Shown here piece after piece: positions 25,418 to 33,743 of a stretch of DNA of 64,000 nucleotides. Made by a program: the position numbers and the translations under genes. Under the pieces are notes generated by a model. That model was given only the letters and a program-made list of their open reading frames with translations. It had not been told where the DNA came from and did no database searches. The stretch's first letter is position 1. Every line of letters starts with the position of its first letter. Source of the stretch: Senimuribacter intestinalis (GTDB taxonomy: Bacteria; Bacillota; Clostridia; Peptostreptococcales; Anaerovoracaceae); NCBI GenBank assembly GCA_943192975.1, contig CALPCJ010000003.1, positions 1-64,000 of the forward strand. The letters are read 5' to 3'.

Positions 25418-26122
25418 TTAGTCTTCTTTCTGAAATTCTTCGTGAATTTCATCATACTGACAGTCATCACATCTTTCTTCACAAGGCTCTACACAAACCT
25501 CGCATTCCTTATCGCAAATGTTGACGCAGCAGTCAAAATCATCTTCATCATCATAGCCTTTGTCTTTTTTCAGCTTATCTTTTGCTTCCATCGCTGCATC
25601 CTTTGCCTTTGCAAAGGCAATGCCGCTTTTTTCTTTGATATCTTCATAAACTCCAGGCGCCTTTTCTTTAATATCTCCATAGATATCGGAACCTTTTTCT
25701 TTGGCATCTTCGTAAAGGTCTTCAGCCTTTTCTGTAATATCAATAACAGAGCCGTCATCTTTTACAAATTCAATCTTGCATTTGAAGCCAAATGCTGCAA
25801 CGATACCTGCAATCATCCCCCATGGTGCAACAACAGTCCCTAAAACCCCAACAGTCAGAGGAATATTCACCAGTGTATCTCCGTCACGAGTAACTAAAAT
25901 CTTAGAAATATTTCCTTTCTTCACCGCCTCTTTCATCTTGGCAATCAATGCTTCCTTCTGTTCTCCCAGTTTTGCCGCCGGCTTCTGGTCAATGGTCTCC
26001 TCTATTGCAATAATCGCGTCTACCACATTCCCCTCTGCGGCTTCAAGAGCTTCCTTGGCTTCCTTATAGGTCACGCCGGTTCTGTCTTTCACCAGTTCAA
26101 TCTTTTCTAATGTGATTTCCAT
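25418..26122 (-). CDS. DUF4342 protein with N-terminal UBA-like and Cys-rich C-terminal region
   Basis: A 234-residue protein in four parts. Residues 1-45 form a UBA/TS-N-like three-helix bundle (VKDRTGVTYKEAKEALEAAEGN). Residues about 55-125 are a DUF4342-type domain with a hydrophobic stretch (TVGVLGTVVAPWGMIAGIVAAFG). Residues about 130-190 are repeated amphipathic helices built on DIYGDIKEK. The end is acidic and rich in cysteine (CCVNICDKECEVC..CEERCDDC, ten Cys in about 30 residues). The tail could bind metal or a cluster; this is inference. It is inserted between recO and glyS with an AGGAGG site and is likely cotranscribed. The function is unknown. Confidence 0.8.
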   Translation of the reverse strand: MEITLEKIELVKDRTGVTYKEAKEALEAAEGNVVDAIIAIEETIDQKPAAKLGEQKEALIAKMKEAVKKGNISKILVTRDGDTLVNIPLTVGVLGTVVAPWGMIAGIVAAFGFKCKIEFVKDDGSVIDITEKAEDLYEDAKEKGSDIYGDIKEKAPGVYEDIKEKSGIAFAKAKDAAMEAKDKLKKDKGYDDEDDFDCCVNICDKECEVCVEPCEERCDDCQYDEIHEEFQKED

Positions 26123-26133
26123 GTTGATACCTC

Positions 26134-26880
26134 CTAAAATTCTCCTCTAAACATATTCTCGCTGTTTAACGTGCCAATCTCTAAATAATATGACATATAT
26201 TCGCGTAAAATGCACTGCAGCAGCTCGCCTACACTATCTGCAAGCGCAATTTTTTCAAAGCCGCTCATAGGCGTTTTTGAAAAAAACTTTAATATATTAA
26301 CTATATCAAATTTCGGCGCATAAATCAATGTATCATTGCTGTTATTTCTGCATTTTCCGCAAACCATACCGCCGTCCCGAACACTAAAGTACTGCAACTG
26401 CTCTTTCTCTCCGCAGCAGGCACAGCAGTCCAAAACAGGAAAGACGCCTAAAATGCCCATCGCCTTGACTTCATAGGCCAAAACCAGTGTCCGATGCTTC
26501 TTCTCCCGCTTCTCCATGGCAGTTAGAAATTCCACGAGAAGATTGAAAAGTTTTGGCTGCGGCAAATCCTCCGGCATCATCTTTTCCGTAAGTTCCAGCA
26601 CAAACGCGGATTCCATATATTTATCTACATCTTCGCCGATTCTAAAATAGCTGCGCCTTACCTCTCCACTGTTAAGATTATAGTACTCTCTTCCCTTATA
26701 TAACTCGTAATTTCCATAAGTAAACGGGCGCAGCGCCAGAGCAGCTTTATTCCTGCCTTTCTCGCTTAGACTGCTGCCCGCACTGATTTTTCCATATTTT
26801 TTTGTAAATAAAAGAATCATTCGCCTGCCGCCAGCAGCTTTTATCTGCCGAAAGACGATCCCCTCCGTGCTTGTGTACAT
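26134..26880 (-). CDS. recO: DNA repair protein RecO
   Basis: A 248-residue RecO: N-terminal OB fold (STEGIVFRQIKAAGGRRMILLFTKKYG) for single-stranded DNA and SSB contact, a helical middle, and a four-Cys zinc motif (CCACCGEKEQLQYFS.. CGKC at about residues 148-176). It loads RecA on SSB-coated DNA with RecR in the RecFOR pathway. It follows era after 3 nt, the standard Firmicutes order. Confidence 0.94.
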   Translation of the reverse strand: MYTSTEGIVFRQIKAAGGRRMILLFTKKYGKISAGSSLSEKGRNKAALALRPFTYGNYELYKGREYYNLNSGEVRRSYFRIGEDVDKYMESAFVLELTEKMMPEDLPQPKLFNLLVEFLTAMEKREKKHRTLVLAYEVKAMGILGVFPVLDCCACCGEKEQLQYFSVRDGGMVCGKCRNNSNDTLIYAPKFDIVNILKFFSKTPMSGFEKIALADSVGELLQCILREYMSYYLEIGTLNSENMFRGEF

Positions 26881-26883
26881 CTC

Positions 26884-27792
26884 TTATTCCTTATAACCAA
26901 AATTAGACAGTGCAAAGTCGCTGTCACGCCAGTTTTCTTTTACTTTGACCCACAGCTGCAAAAACACTTTAGTTCCAAGAAGTGCTTCCATTTCAAGACG
27001 GGCACTTTTGCCGATACCCTTCAGTTTCTTGCCCTGCTTGCCGATGATAATACCCTTATGGGATTTTCTTTCGCAGTAAATTACCGCGCCGATTCTAGTA
27101 ATGTTCGGCTCTTCCTTATAGGACTCAATTTCTATGGCAACACCGTGCGGCACTTCCTCTTCCAGGTAATTGAGCACCTTCTCTCTGATGATTTCGCTGA
27201 CAATAAACCGTTCCGGATGGTCTGTTACCATGTCTTCGGGGAAAAACATCGGCCCCTCTTCCAAATAGGTTTCAATCTTTGCAAGCAGCTGCGGTACATT
27301 TTTTCCCTCAAGGGCAGAAGTACCGTAGATTGCGTCAAAGACGCCGGTCTCTTCGTACTCGTCAAAAATTTCTTTGTATTCTTCCGGTTCCATTTTATCA
27401 ATTTTGTTGATAACCAGAATTTTGGGCGTATCCAAATCTCTGATCATATCCAGAATATACTTGTCTCCCGGACCTTTTTTCATGCTGCCGTCAACAAGGA
27501 ATAGAACCACATCTACTTCTTTATAAGTGTTGACCGCCATTTCCGTCATAGCCTCACCCAGCTTGTTTCTCGCCTTGTGTATGCCCGGCGTATCGATGAA
27601 CACCATCTGCACACCGTCTGTACCGGTCACTGCCTCATCATCAAATCTGGTATAAATACCACGAATGCTGTTTCTGGTCGTCTGAGGCTTGTCCGTTGTA
27701 ATTGCAACCTTCTCTCCTAATATGCTGTTTAAAAGTGTCGATTTTCCCACATTGGGACGGCCGATAATACCGATAAATCCTGATTTCATCAT
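26884..27792 (-). CDS. era: GTPase Era
   Basis: A 302-residue GTPase with a C-terminal KH domain that helps mature 16S rRNA and assemble the 30S subunit. G motifs are GRPNVGKST, DTPGIH and NKIDK; the KH part has IIGKQGKKLKGIGKSARLEME. It overlaps the cdd stop by four nt (ATGA), giving coupled translation. Length is normal. Confidence 0.96.
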   Translation of the reverse strand: MMKSGFIGIIGRPNVGKSTLLNSILGEKVAITTDKPQTTRNSIRGIYTRFDDEAVTGTDGVQMVFIDTPGIHKARNKLGEAMTEMAVNTYKEVDVVLFLVDGSMKKGPGDKYILDMIRDLDTPKILVINKIDKMEPEEYKEIFDEYEETGVFDAIYGTSALEGKNVPQLLAKIETYLEEGPMFFPEDMVTDHPERFIVSEIIREKVLNYLEEEVPHGVAIEIESYKEEPNITRIGAVIYCERKSHKGIIIGKQGKKLKGIGKSARLEMEALLGTKVFLQLWVKVKENWRDSDFALSNFGYKE

Positions 27793-28172
27793 ATTCTAAA
27801 TCCTTCCGGCAATAATTCCTGCAATGTATATTCTTTCAAATGTTCCTCGTCTTCTCCTACAATCACCCGCAGCGCCGGCGCAAACTCATAGAGAAACTGT
27901 CTGCAAATACCGCAGGGAAACGCACACCCCTGTTCTGCTGCGATGGCAATGGTCACGAAATCTGCAGCACCTTCAGAAATCGCTTTCACGCAAGCGGTGC
28001 GCTCTGCGCAGATAGTGCCGCCATAAGATGAATTTTCTACATTGACACCAGTAAACACTTTCCCCTCTGCTGTTAAAAGCGCTGCGCCAACCCGAAATCC
28101 CGAAAAAGGCACATAGGCGTTTTTTAGGACTGATTGTGCTTTTTGAAATAACTCCCTATCTTCCATGTTCAT
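27789..28172 (-). CDS. cdd: Cytidine deaminase
   Basis: A 127-residue homotetramer-type deaminase converting cytidine and deoxycytidine to uridines for pyrimidine salvage. The zinc/catalytic motifs are CAERTAC (Cys-Ala-Glu) and PCGICRQFL (two further zinc cysteines); NVENSSYGG is also conserved. It lies between ybeY and era, the usual place in Bacillota. Confidence 0.95.
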   Translation of the reverse strand: MNMEDRELFQKAQSVLKNAYVPFSGFRVGAALLTAEGKVFTGVNVENSSYGGTICAERTACVKAISEGAADFVTIAIAAEQGCAFPCGICRQFLYEFAPALRVIVGEDEEHLKEYTLQELLPEGFRI

Positions 28173-28193
28173 CTCCTTTTTTGCTAAGGTAAT

Positions 28194-28646
28194 TTATCTT
28201 CCGATTCCCAGATACGCCATTACCTGCTCTTCTTTCTCCCGCATTTCGTTCTTGTCTGCCTCCTTCATATGGTCATAACCCAGAAGATGCAGCACACTGT
28301 GTGTAAACAGATAAATGATTTCCCGTTCAAAGGCATGTCCAAATTCCTCTGCCTGACGCTGTGCCTGTTCTTTACAAATTACCACATCACCCAGACAAAT
28401 TTCTCCAACTTCCGGAAGCTCATCGAGGTCATCAAACTGTGGGAACGAGAGCACGTCAGTAACCTTGTCCGTCTTTCTGTAATCCCTGTTCAGGCAGCGA
28501 ATCTCCTCTTCTCCTACAAAGGTAACACTGATTTCGCTGCGACCTTCGTCGATACCTAAAAGAGTAAGACAGCGTCCGAACGCCTTTTCCATGGTCTCTA
28601 AAATTTCCTTACTGACCTGCTGTTCTTCTTCAAAAAATATTTTCAT
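28194..28646 (-). CDS. ybeY: rRNA maturation endonuclease YbeY
   Basis: A 150-residue zinc endoribonuclease needed for 16S rRNA 3' processing and ribosome quality control. The UPF0054 signature HSVLHLLGYDH (HX3HX5H zinc site) is at about residues 115-125, with NRDYRKTDKVTDVLSFP upstream. It lies directly after phoH and before cdd; GAGG precedes the ATG. Confidence 0.95.
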   Translation of the reverse strand: MKIFFEEEQQVSKEILETMEKAFGRCLTLLGIDEGRSEISVTFVGEEEIRCLNRDYRKTDKVTDVLSFPQFDDLDELPEVGEICLGDVVICKEQAQRQAEEFGHAFEREIIYLFTHSVLHLLGYDHMKEADKNEMREKEEQVMAYLGIGR

Positions 28647-28660
28647 CTGGTAAACCTCAA

Positions 28661-29644
28661 TTATTCCTGTATTTCTTCCGGGTGTTTTTTATAATAGATA
28701 TCATAAGCGTTAATAATTTTCTTTACTAACTCGTGACGCACTACATCGACATCTTTCAGATAACAAAAGTCGATGTCCTTTACATGCTTTAGCACCCGCT
28801 CAGCTTCCACCAGACCGCTCTTCCTGCCTCTCGGCAAGTCTATCTGGGTCACGTCACCGGTCACAACGACCTTAGAGCCAAAGCCCATTCTAGTCAGAAA
28901 CATTTTCATCTGCTCCCTTGTAGTGTTCTGCGCCTCGTCCAAAATAATGAAAGCGTTGTCCAAAGTTCTGCCTCTCATATAGGCCAGGGGCACCACTTCG
29001 ATGGCTTCTTTTTCCTTGAGCCTCAGTGCATTTTCTCTGCCCAATACATCATAAAGGGCATCGTAAAGCGGTCTTAAATACGGATCCACTTTTTCCTGTA
29101 AATCTCCCGGCAAAAATCCTAGACGTTCTCCTGCCTCTACTGCCGGTCTTGCCAGAATGATTTTCTGAACTTCCTTATTTTTAAAAGCACTTACCGCCAT
29201 AGCAACTGCAATATAAGTCTTTCCCGTTCCCGCAGGACCAATTCCAAACACAATATCCTTCTTGCGAATGCTGTTTACATACTCTTTCTGTCCGATGGTC
29301 TTTGGACGCAGAGGTTTTCCCTTGCTAGTAAAGCAGATAATATCCTTGCTGACATTATTTTCTCTATAAGAAAGTCCCTGTTTCTCAAGACCTATGATAT
29401 AGTTTACTTTCTGAACATCCAGGTGTTCTCCGCTTCTTTGTACCGCCATCAGTTCCTTTAGGATATTCTCCGCCAGCCCGATTTCCTCTCCTCGAAGAAG
29501 AAGACAGTCATCTCTTTGGAAAATCTCAACACCTGTGTTATCCTGAATCAAATTCAAATTGGCATCCATATTGCCAAAAAGCTCAATCCGATCTATATCA
29601 TCCTCTATCTGAATTCTCTTTAGTTCCTCGCTTGCCTTTGTCAA
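28661..29644 (-). CDS. phoH: PhoH-family ATPase (YbeZ type)
   Basis: A 327-residue PhoH/YbeZ protein with a small N-terminal KH-like region and the P-loop ATPase domain: GPAGTGKTYIAVAMA, IILARPAVEAGERLGFLPGD, FIILDEAQNT. It is a likely RNA helicase/NTPase partner of YbeY. The start is a TTG at 29644, chosen for its excellent AAGGAG seven nt before; it lies inside yqfD by 47 nt. The next ATG is codon 25 and would cut conserved sequence. Confidence 0.93.
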   Translation of the reverse strand: MTKASEELKRIQIEDDIDRIELFGNMDANLNLIQDNTGVEIFQRDDCLLLRGEEIGLAENILKELMAVQRSGEHLDVQKVNYIIGLEKQGLSYRENNVSKDIICFTSKGKPLRPKTIGQKEYVNSIRKKDIVFGIGPAGTGKTYIAVAMAVSAFKNKEVQKIILARPAVEAGERLGFLPGDLQEKVDPYLRPLYDALYDVLGRENALRLKEKEAIEVVPLAYMRGRTLDNAFIILDEAQNTTREQMKMFLTRMGFGSKVVVTGDVTQIDLPRGRKSGLVEAERVLKHVKDIDFCYLKDVDVVRHELVKKIINAYDIYYKKHPEEIQE

Positions 29645-30656
29645 TTACAATCTCCTTTTCTACGCCAACTCTCTGGCGAGTTTCTACAGTTCCATACACT
29701 CTAATTTTACCTTTTTTTTCGTCAAAGTAAAAGTCTTTATTTAAAATTTCAGCGTTTTTAGGTGTATTTTCTTTTATCCAATCCCGTAAAAGGGCTTCCG
29801 CCCGCTTTTTTGACTCCCCGGCATCCATATAGAAGGAAAAATAGTACGGTACTCTTGCCACAATTTTGCCGTCTGCATGAGTATAGTGCTCCAGTTTTGC
29901 GTCCTCCTCCACCGGATAGGACGGATGCTCTATCGGCACGGTACCTGCGATAAGAATATCTCCTTTTTTCACAAAATCGTTCTCGGCTACAAGCGCCCTT
30001 CCTTTATAGGTGTAAATTCGCTCGATATAGCAGTCTTGATTGCTGACAATATCACAGGGCTTTTTACTATTTGCGGCGGCAGCTGGTGCCTGTTTGCTTT
30101 CCGAAATCTGCACTTCTACATAGCCGCCTTCATAAGCCACCCTGCTCCAGACGATAGTATCAAAGTTTTGAAATAGTTTTTTCTCTATATCATCACAGTC
30201 AAAACGGCGCAGCGCTCCCTCGTAAAGCCCCTCTTCTGCAATCAGTTCCCTGATACTGGTTTCCGTAATGGTTTCACACCCAATAATATTAATTTCCCGT
30301 ACAAAGAGTGTCTGTGCAAAGAAAAATAACAGAAACACGCAGATTCCTGCAATCATCATCTTTCCTGCCTTCAATTTTTTGAAAAGGCAGACTGTACCGC
30401 CTTCACCAATCTGCGTGATTTTGTATTTGCTCCCTGCCAGTTTTTTTAAAGTGCGCAGACCTTCCTTGCTGACTGTAAAATAAACTTCAGTTTCGTCTTT
30501 ATAGCGGACTTGACGCAGCAGAATGCCCTTTGCTGCTGCCTGCGAGAGAATCCTCTCCGGCTTAAATCCCTCTAGTTTAACGTTTACCCGATGTTTTATA
30601 AAATTCGATTCCTGTGATTTCGCCCTCAAGTTCCATTCGCCCTTCCCAAATTTCAC
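29598..30656 (-). CDS. yqfD: YqfD, sporulation-associated membrane protein
   Basis: A protein of about 350 residues of the YqfD family. It has an N-terminal cytoplasmic segment (VNVKLEGFKPERILSQAAAKGI), one transmembrane helix at about residues 98-115 (MIAGICVFLLFFFAQTLF), and a large outer domain starting REINIIGCETI, likely POTRA-like. YqfC and YqfD are conserved in endospore formers and the yqfD gene is expressed during sporulation in Bacillus. The frame opens with a GTG at 30656 without a ribosome binding site; a TTG at 30629 has GGGAAGGG about 10 nt upstream and may be the true start. It overlaps both neighbours. Confidence 0.88.
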   Translation of the reverse strand: MKFGKGEWNLRAKSQESNFIKHRVNVKLEGFKPERILSQAAAKGILLRQVRYKDETEVYFTVSKEGLRTLKKLAGSKYKITQIGEGGTVCLFKKLKAGKMMIAGICVFLLFFFAQTLFVREINIIGCETITETSIRELIAEEGLYEGALRRFDCDDIEKKLFQNFDTIVWSRVAYEGGYVEVQISESKQAPAAAANSKKPCDIVSNQDCYIERIYTYKGRALVAENDFVKKGDILIAGTVPIEHPSYPVEEDAKLEHYTHADGKIVARVPYYFSFYMDAGESKKRAEALLRDWIKENTPKNAEILNKDFYFDEKKGKIRVYGTVETRQRVGVEKEIVIDKGKRGTKENSDRG

Positions 30657-30834
30657 TGATGATAAAACGGTCGCCCGTCACCGTTACATAGAAACGCCCC
30701 GTATCTACCGTCACCTGCGTGTCGCTTATTAGCACCACCTGTTTCACATTTTCGATGATGGCAGTTTTCGCAGAAGCTGTAATCTTCGGTCCTCTTATAT
30801 CAAAATCATATGTAATCTCATTTAGCAGTTTCAT
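30577..30834 (-). CDS. yqfC: YqfC, sporulation-associated protein
   Basis: An 85-residue YqfC-family protein (family about 90). The core is GPKITASAKTAIIENVKQVVLI, then TGRFYVTVTGDRFII, matching the YabP/YqfC family of spore-formation proteins. I take the ATG at 30834; one at 30852 is possible and neither has a good ribosome binding site. The frame continues upstream to 30960 over the end of the GDPD gene, which is judged spurious. It is the first gene of the yqfC-yqfD-phoH-ybeY block. Together with yqfD it points to a spore-forming lineage. Confidence 0.8.
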   Translation of the reverse strand: MKLLNEITYDFDIRGPKITASAKTAIIENVKQVVLISDTQVTVDTGRFYVTVTGDRFIISEIWEGRMELEGEITGIEFYKTSGKR

Positions 30835-30911
30835 AAAAAAAGCATATGACATCAGCAGCTCACATATGACAAAGATTTGGGAATAAAAGAAAAGGGAAGA
30901 GGCTCCCATTT

Positions 30912-32750
30912 TTATTGTTGCAGAAATACCCCCGATTTCGGATAACCTTCCCCTCTCCATTGGTACTGTTTTTCACTGCTACCTCTCAGAAATTTTTCCA
31001 TTTCAGGTCTCATCAGTTCCGGATAGTCGGTAATAATCCCGCTAACGCCCATCTGCAAATACTGTCTGGCTTTCTCAAAGTCATATACCGTCCAGACATA
31101 TACAGGCAACCCGTGAGTTCTCGCCTGATACACCAGCGAATAACTGATTTGATTTTCTTCCGGTGCAAGAAAATCTATATCATACTTCCAAATGGAGTCA
31201 TCAATATCTCCAGAAGTGCCAAAGATGCAATATCCCACCCACCATTCAGGATGTGCTGTTGTAATAGGATAAATGCAGTCATAATATAAGGACATAAAAA
31301 TCGTCCGATCACCAAAATCAAATTTTTCCACTAATTTAATAACAGCCGCCGCCAGTTCCTTCTCATTACCGCCCGACGGTTTCAGTTCAATGAGAAGACC
31401 CATACCACTTTTTGCATTCTTTGCAAACCGGATGGCTTCCTCCAAAGTCGGAATCCGTCCTTCCTCCCCCGGATGATTTCTATCTCGAATCTTTCGCGCC
31501 TGCAATTCTTTCAAAGTCAAATCTGCCACATTAACCCGCTCCCCGGAAAGACGCCAAAGATTAGTGTCGTGAATCAGCACCGGAACACCGTCTTTCGTTA
31601 ACTGCACATCCACTTCTGCAAATGCGCAGTTCAAATCAGAAGCTCCCTTTACCGCTTCCATCGTATTTTCAATGCCTGCACTGCTTCCCCGATGTCCGAT
31701 AATCCAAGGCCTGTGAACATCTGTAACAGGTGATAATGCACCTGCTGCAACATAAACTGCAACGCCAAAAACCACTGTAGCTGCCAAAACCATATTCCGT
31801 TTCTTTTTCATCTTTACGCTAAAGGCTCTGCCGTGGCGACCTAAAATCTGCAATACAACAGCCCAATCACTTTCCCACACCGGATAATGGTTCCTCTCTC
31901 TACCCTCATAATTCTCCCAAACAACAACAAGCAGATAAACACTGCCTGCCAAAACTATGACGGAGACCGCTGTAAAAGCAAGCCAAATGAGAAAATCCAG
32001 CCAAAATCCCTGGGTATGTACCAAATACTTGGCAAAATCCAGATCGAAGTCCTTATATTCCAATCGTTTCCTACTGGTAATCCACGTAACATACGGCGTT
32101 ACAAAGAAGTAAAAAATCGCCCCTCCTGTTGCTATCACCTTATACTTCCACGCCATCTTTTTCAAAAACTTCAAATTACTGCTTACGGCTGTAAGCAATG
32201 TTTGCTGTCCCATCACCATATAAATCGGAACAAACATGGTCAACAAATACAGAATAAAATGCGCAGCATAGATTGCCAGTAGGCCGACAATACCAATAAA
32301 ACTTCGAATCATTTCTCCCTGAATAAACCACGGAATCTCAACCACAGGCACCATAGTGCTGGTCCAAAGTATATTAGTAAAAGGAATTACTAAAACAAAA
32401 ACAAAAGCTGACAGAATCAGGTTCCAACCTTTCAGCGAATTAAAATTCCAAACAGAGCCTTTGAGAACCTGTGACAGTTTAAATTCCTCACCATCCCTGC
32501 ATAACTTTATGATATGAATAACTACTGCATATTCGTAAAACACCAATATACCAGCACATAAAAATAATGCTGTAAAGATTAGTAATCCATTTACGCTGGA
32601 AAAAGTTGCAATAATATCCTTGTTAAAGTTAAGACCTCTGGAGGCTACATAAGTCTGATAAATCTCATTCATCAACGGGTTTGCCAGACAAATGATAAAC
32701 AGTTTGTATAAAATTTCAAATTGAATCACTTTCTTTAACACTTTCCTCAT
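30912..32750 (-). CDS. Membrane glycerophosphodiester phosphodiesterase
   Basis: A 612-residue protein. Residues 1-325 hold about eight transmembrane helices (the GDPD membrane-domain type) and residues about 345-600 form a GDPD TIM barrel: IIGHRGSSAGIENTMEAVKGA with catalytic His, then EVDVQLTKDGVPVLIHD, LIELKP. It hydrolyses glycerophosphodiesters to glycerol-3-phosphate and alcohol, or a lipoteichoic acid-type substrate outside the cell. GGAGG precedes the ATG, and a promoter lies at 32782. It is inserted between yqeY and yqfC, which are often neighbours. Confidence 0.92.
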   Translation of the reverse strand: MRKVLKKVIQFEILYKLFIICLANPLMNEIYQTYVASRGLNFNKDIIATFSSVNGLLIFTALFLCAGILVFYEYAVVIHIIKLCRDGEEFKLSQVLKGSVWNFNSLKGWNLILSAFVFVLVIPFTNILWTSTMVPVVEIPWFIQGEMIRSFIGIVGLLAIYAAHFILYLLTMFVPIYMVMGQQTLLTAVSSNLKFLKKMAWKYKVIATGGAIFYFFVTPYVTWITSRKRLEYKDFDLDFAKYLVHTQGFWLDFLIWLAFTAVSVIVLAGSVYLLVVVWENYEGRERNHYPVWESDWAVVLQILGRHGRAFSVKMKKKRNMVLAATVVFGVAVYVAAGALSPVTDVHRPWIIGHRGSSAGIENTMEAVKGASDLNCAFAEVDVQLTKDGVPVLIHDTNLWRLSGERVNVADLTLKELQARKIRDRNHPGEEGRIPTLEEAIRFAKNAKSGMGLLIELKPSGGNEKELAAAVIKLVEKFDFGDRTIFMSLYYDCIYPITTAHPEWWVGYCIFGTSGDIDDSIWKYDIDFLAPEENQISYSLVYQARTHGLPVYVWTVYDFEKARQYLQMGVSGIITDYPELMRPEMEKFLRGSSEKQYQWRGEGYPKSGVFLQQ

Positions 32751-32781
32751 GTTCCGTCTCCTCCTTTGTCAATTGATTTCT

Positions 32782-32810
32782 ATTTTACAATATCGCAGCC
32801 TTGTGGACAA
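32782..32810 (-). promoter_or_regulatory. Sigma-A promoter of the GDPD gene
   Basis: On the minus strand TTGTCC (complement of 32805-32810), a 17-bp spacer and TAAAAT (complement of 32782-32787) lie 31 bp before the start. Confidence 0.65.
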
Positions 32811-32867
32811 GTATCTCTTTAAGAAGCTGCCAACGGCTAAAGTTGCAAAAATTTATCTCTTCCAAAT

Positions 32868-32899
32868 AGAAAAAACAACCTGACATTTTGTCAGGTTGT
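32868..32899 (-). terminator. Terminator of the rpsU-yqeY operon
   Basis: ACAACCTGACA (32875-32885) pairs with TGTCAGGTTGT (32889-32899) around a 3-nt loop. On the minus strand a T run follows (complement of 32868-32875). It separates yqeY from the GDPD gene. Confidence 0.88.
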
Positions 32900-32920
32900 C
32901 CTGTTTTCGTATTTTGTGCT

Positions 32921-33367
32921 TTATGACAGAAATTCCATCACAACTTCTTTTACCAAGGAGCCGTCCGCAAGACCCTTGACCTTGCCCATAACAGGCCCCA
33001 TCAGCTTACCCATGTTCTGCTTGCCGCCTTCAATTCCCAGTGCGTCTGCAGTTTCCTTGACAATCTCCATGACTTTTTCCTTGGATAATTGTTCCGGTAA
33101 GTATCTGTTCAGAATTTCTATCTCCGCGTTATATGCTTCTGCCAGATCTGCTCTTCCAGCTCTTTCAAAATCAGCGAGGGCATCCTTACGCATTTTTACC
33201 TGCTTGGATAAAATTGCAATAATGCCTGCGTCGTCCAGTTCTTCTCTGTTATCCACCTCATACTGCTTAATGGCAGCACGAGCTAAACTGATTGTACTCT
33301 TAGCTGTTTCATCATGGGCTTTCATTGCCTCTTTAAAATCAGCCATTAATTGTTCTTTTAAAGTCAT
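32921..33367 (-). CDS. yqeY: GatB/YqeY domain protein
   Basis: A 148-residue YqeY protein, a homologue of the tail domain of GatB in the tRNA amidotransferase. Typical sequence is LKEQLMADFKEAMKAHDETAKSTISLARAAIKQ at the start and GKLMGPVMGKVKGLADGSLV at the end. It may bind tRNA; its exact role is unsettled. It follows rpsU by 25 nt, a conserved pair in Bacillota. Confidence 0.92.
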   Translation of the reverse strand: MTLKEQLMADFKEAMKAHDETAKSTISLARAAIKQYEVDNREELDDAGIIAILSKQVKMRKDALADFERAGRADLAEAYNAEIEILNRYLPEQLSKEKVMEIVKETADALGIEGGKQNMGKLMGPVMGKVKGLADGSLVKEVVMEFLS

Positions 33368-33392
33368 TTACTCTCACCTCGATCCTAAATGA

Positions 33393-33572
33393 CTAGTATT
33401 TCTTAGCCTTTTTTCTAGCAGCTTCAGACTTTTTCTTTCTCTTTACGCTTGGTTTTTCGTAATGCTCTCTCTTTCTGAGTTCGCTCATAACGCCGTCTCT
33501 TGCGCATGATCTCTTGAATCTCTTCAGAGCGCTTTCCAAACTCTCGTTTTCTCTAACGATTACCTGTGCCAT
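33393..33572 (-). CDS. rpsU: 30S ribosomal protein S21
   Basis: A 59-residue S21: MAQVIVRENESLESALKRFK at the start and a strongly basic tail (KPSVKRKKKSEAARKKAKKY). The start is the ATG at 33572, which follows AGGAGGTGAATTGGAAT; a longer frame of four codons is rejected. S21 helps mRNA base pairing at initiation. Confidence 0.96.
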   Translation of the reverse strand: MAQVIVRENESLESALKRFKRSCARDGVMSELRKREHYEKPSVKRKKKSEAARKKAKKY

Positions 33573-33641
33573 ATTCCAATTCACCTCCTGACTAACTTGA
33601 AAATAATTAGCTGTGAACAGTCTTTTGCCTATAACGGAACT

Positions 33642-33670
33642 ATTATACTATTTTTGGCGGCGATAGGCAA
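33642..33670 (-). promoter_or_regulatory. Sigma-A promoter of rpsU-yqeY
   Basis: On the minus strand TTGCCT (complement of 33665-33670), a 17-bp spacer and a perfect TATAAT (complement of 33642-33647) leave a leader of about 60 nt. Confidence 0.75.
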
Positions 33671-33743
33671 GTCTAAAATTAAAAATCTTTTTTTACATTT
33701 TTTGCCCGAGTACAAACATTCTGCCTGTGCTGGTCCCTTTCCT

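Noticed and set aside
30835..30960. N-terminal extension of YqfC over the end of the GDPD gene
   Set aside because: The added residues do not match the family, would overlap the GDPD gene and carry no ribosome binding site; the family begins near the ATG at 30834.
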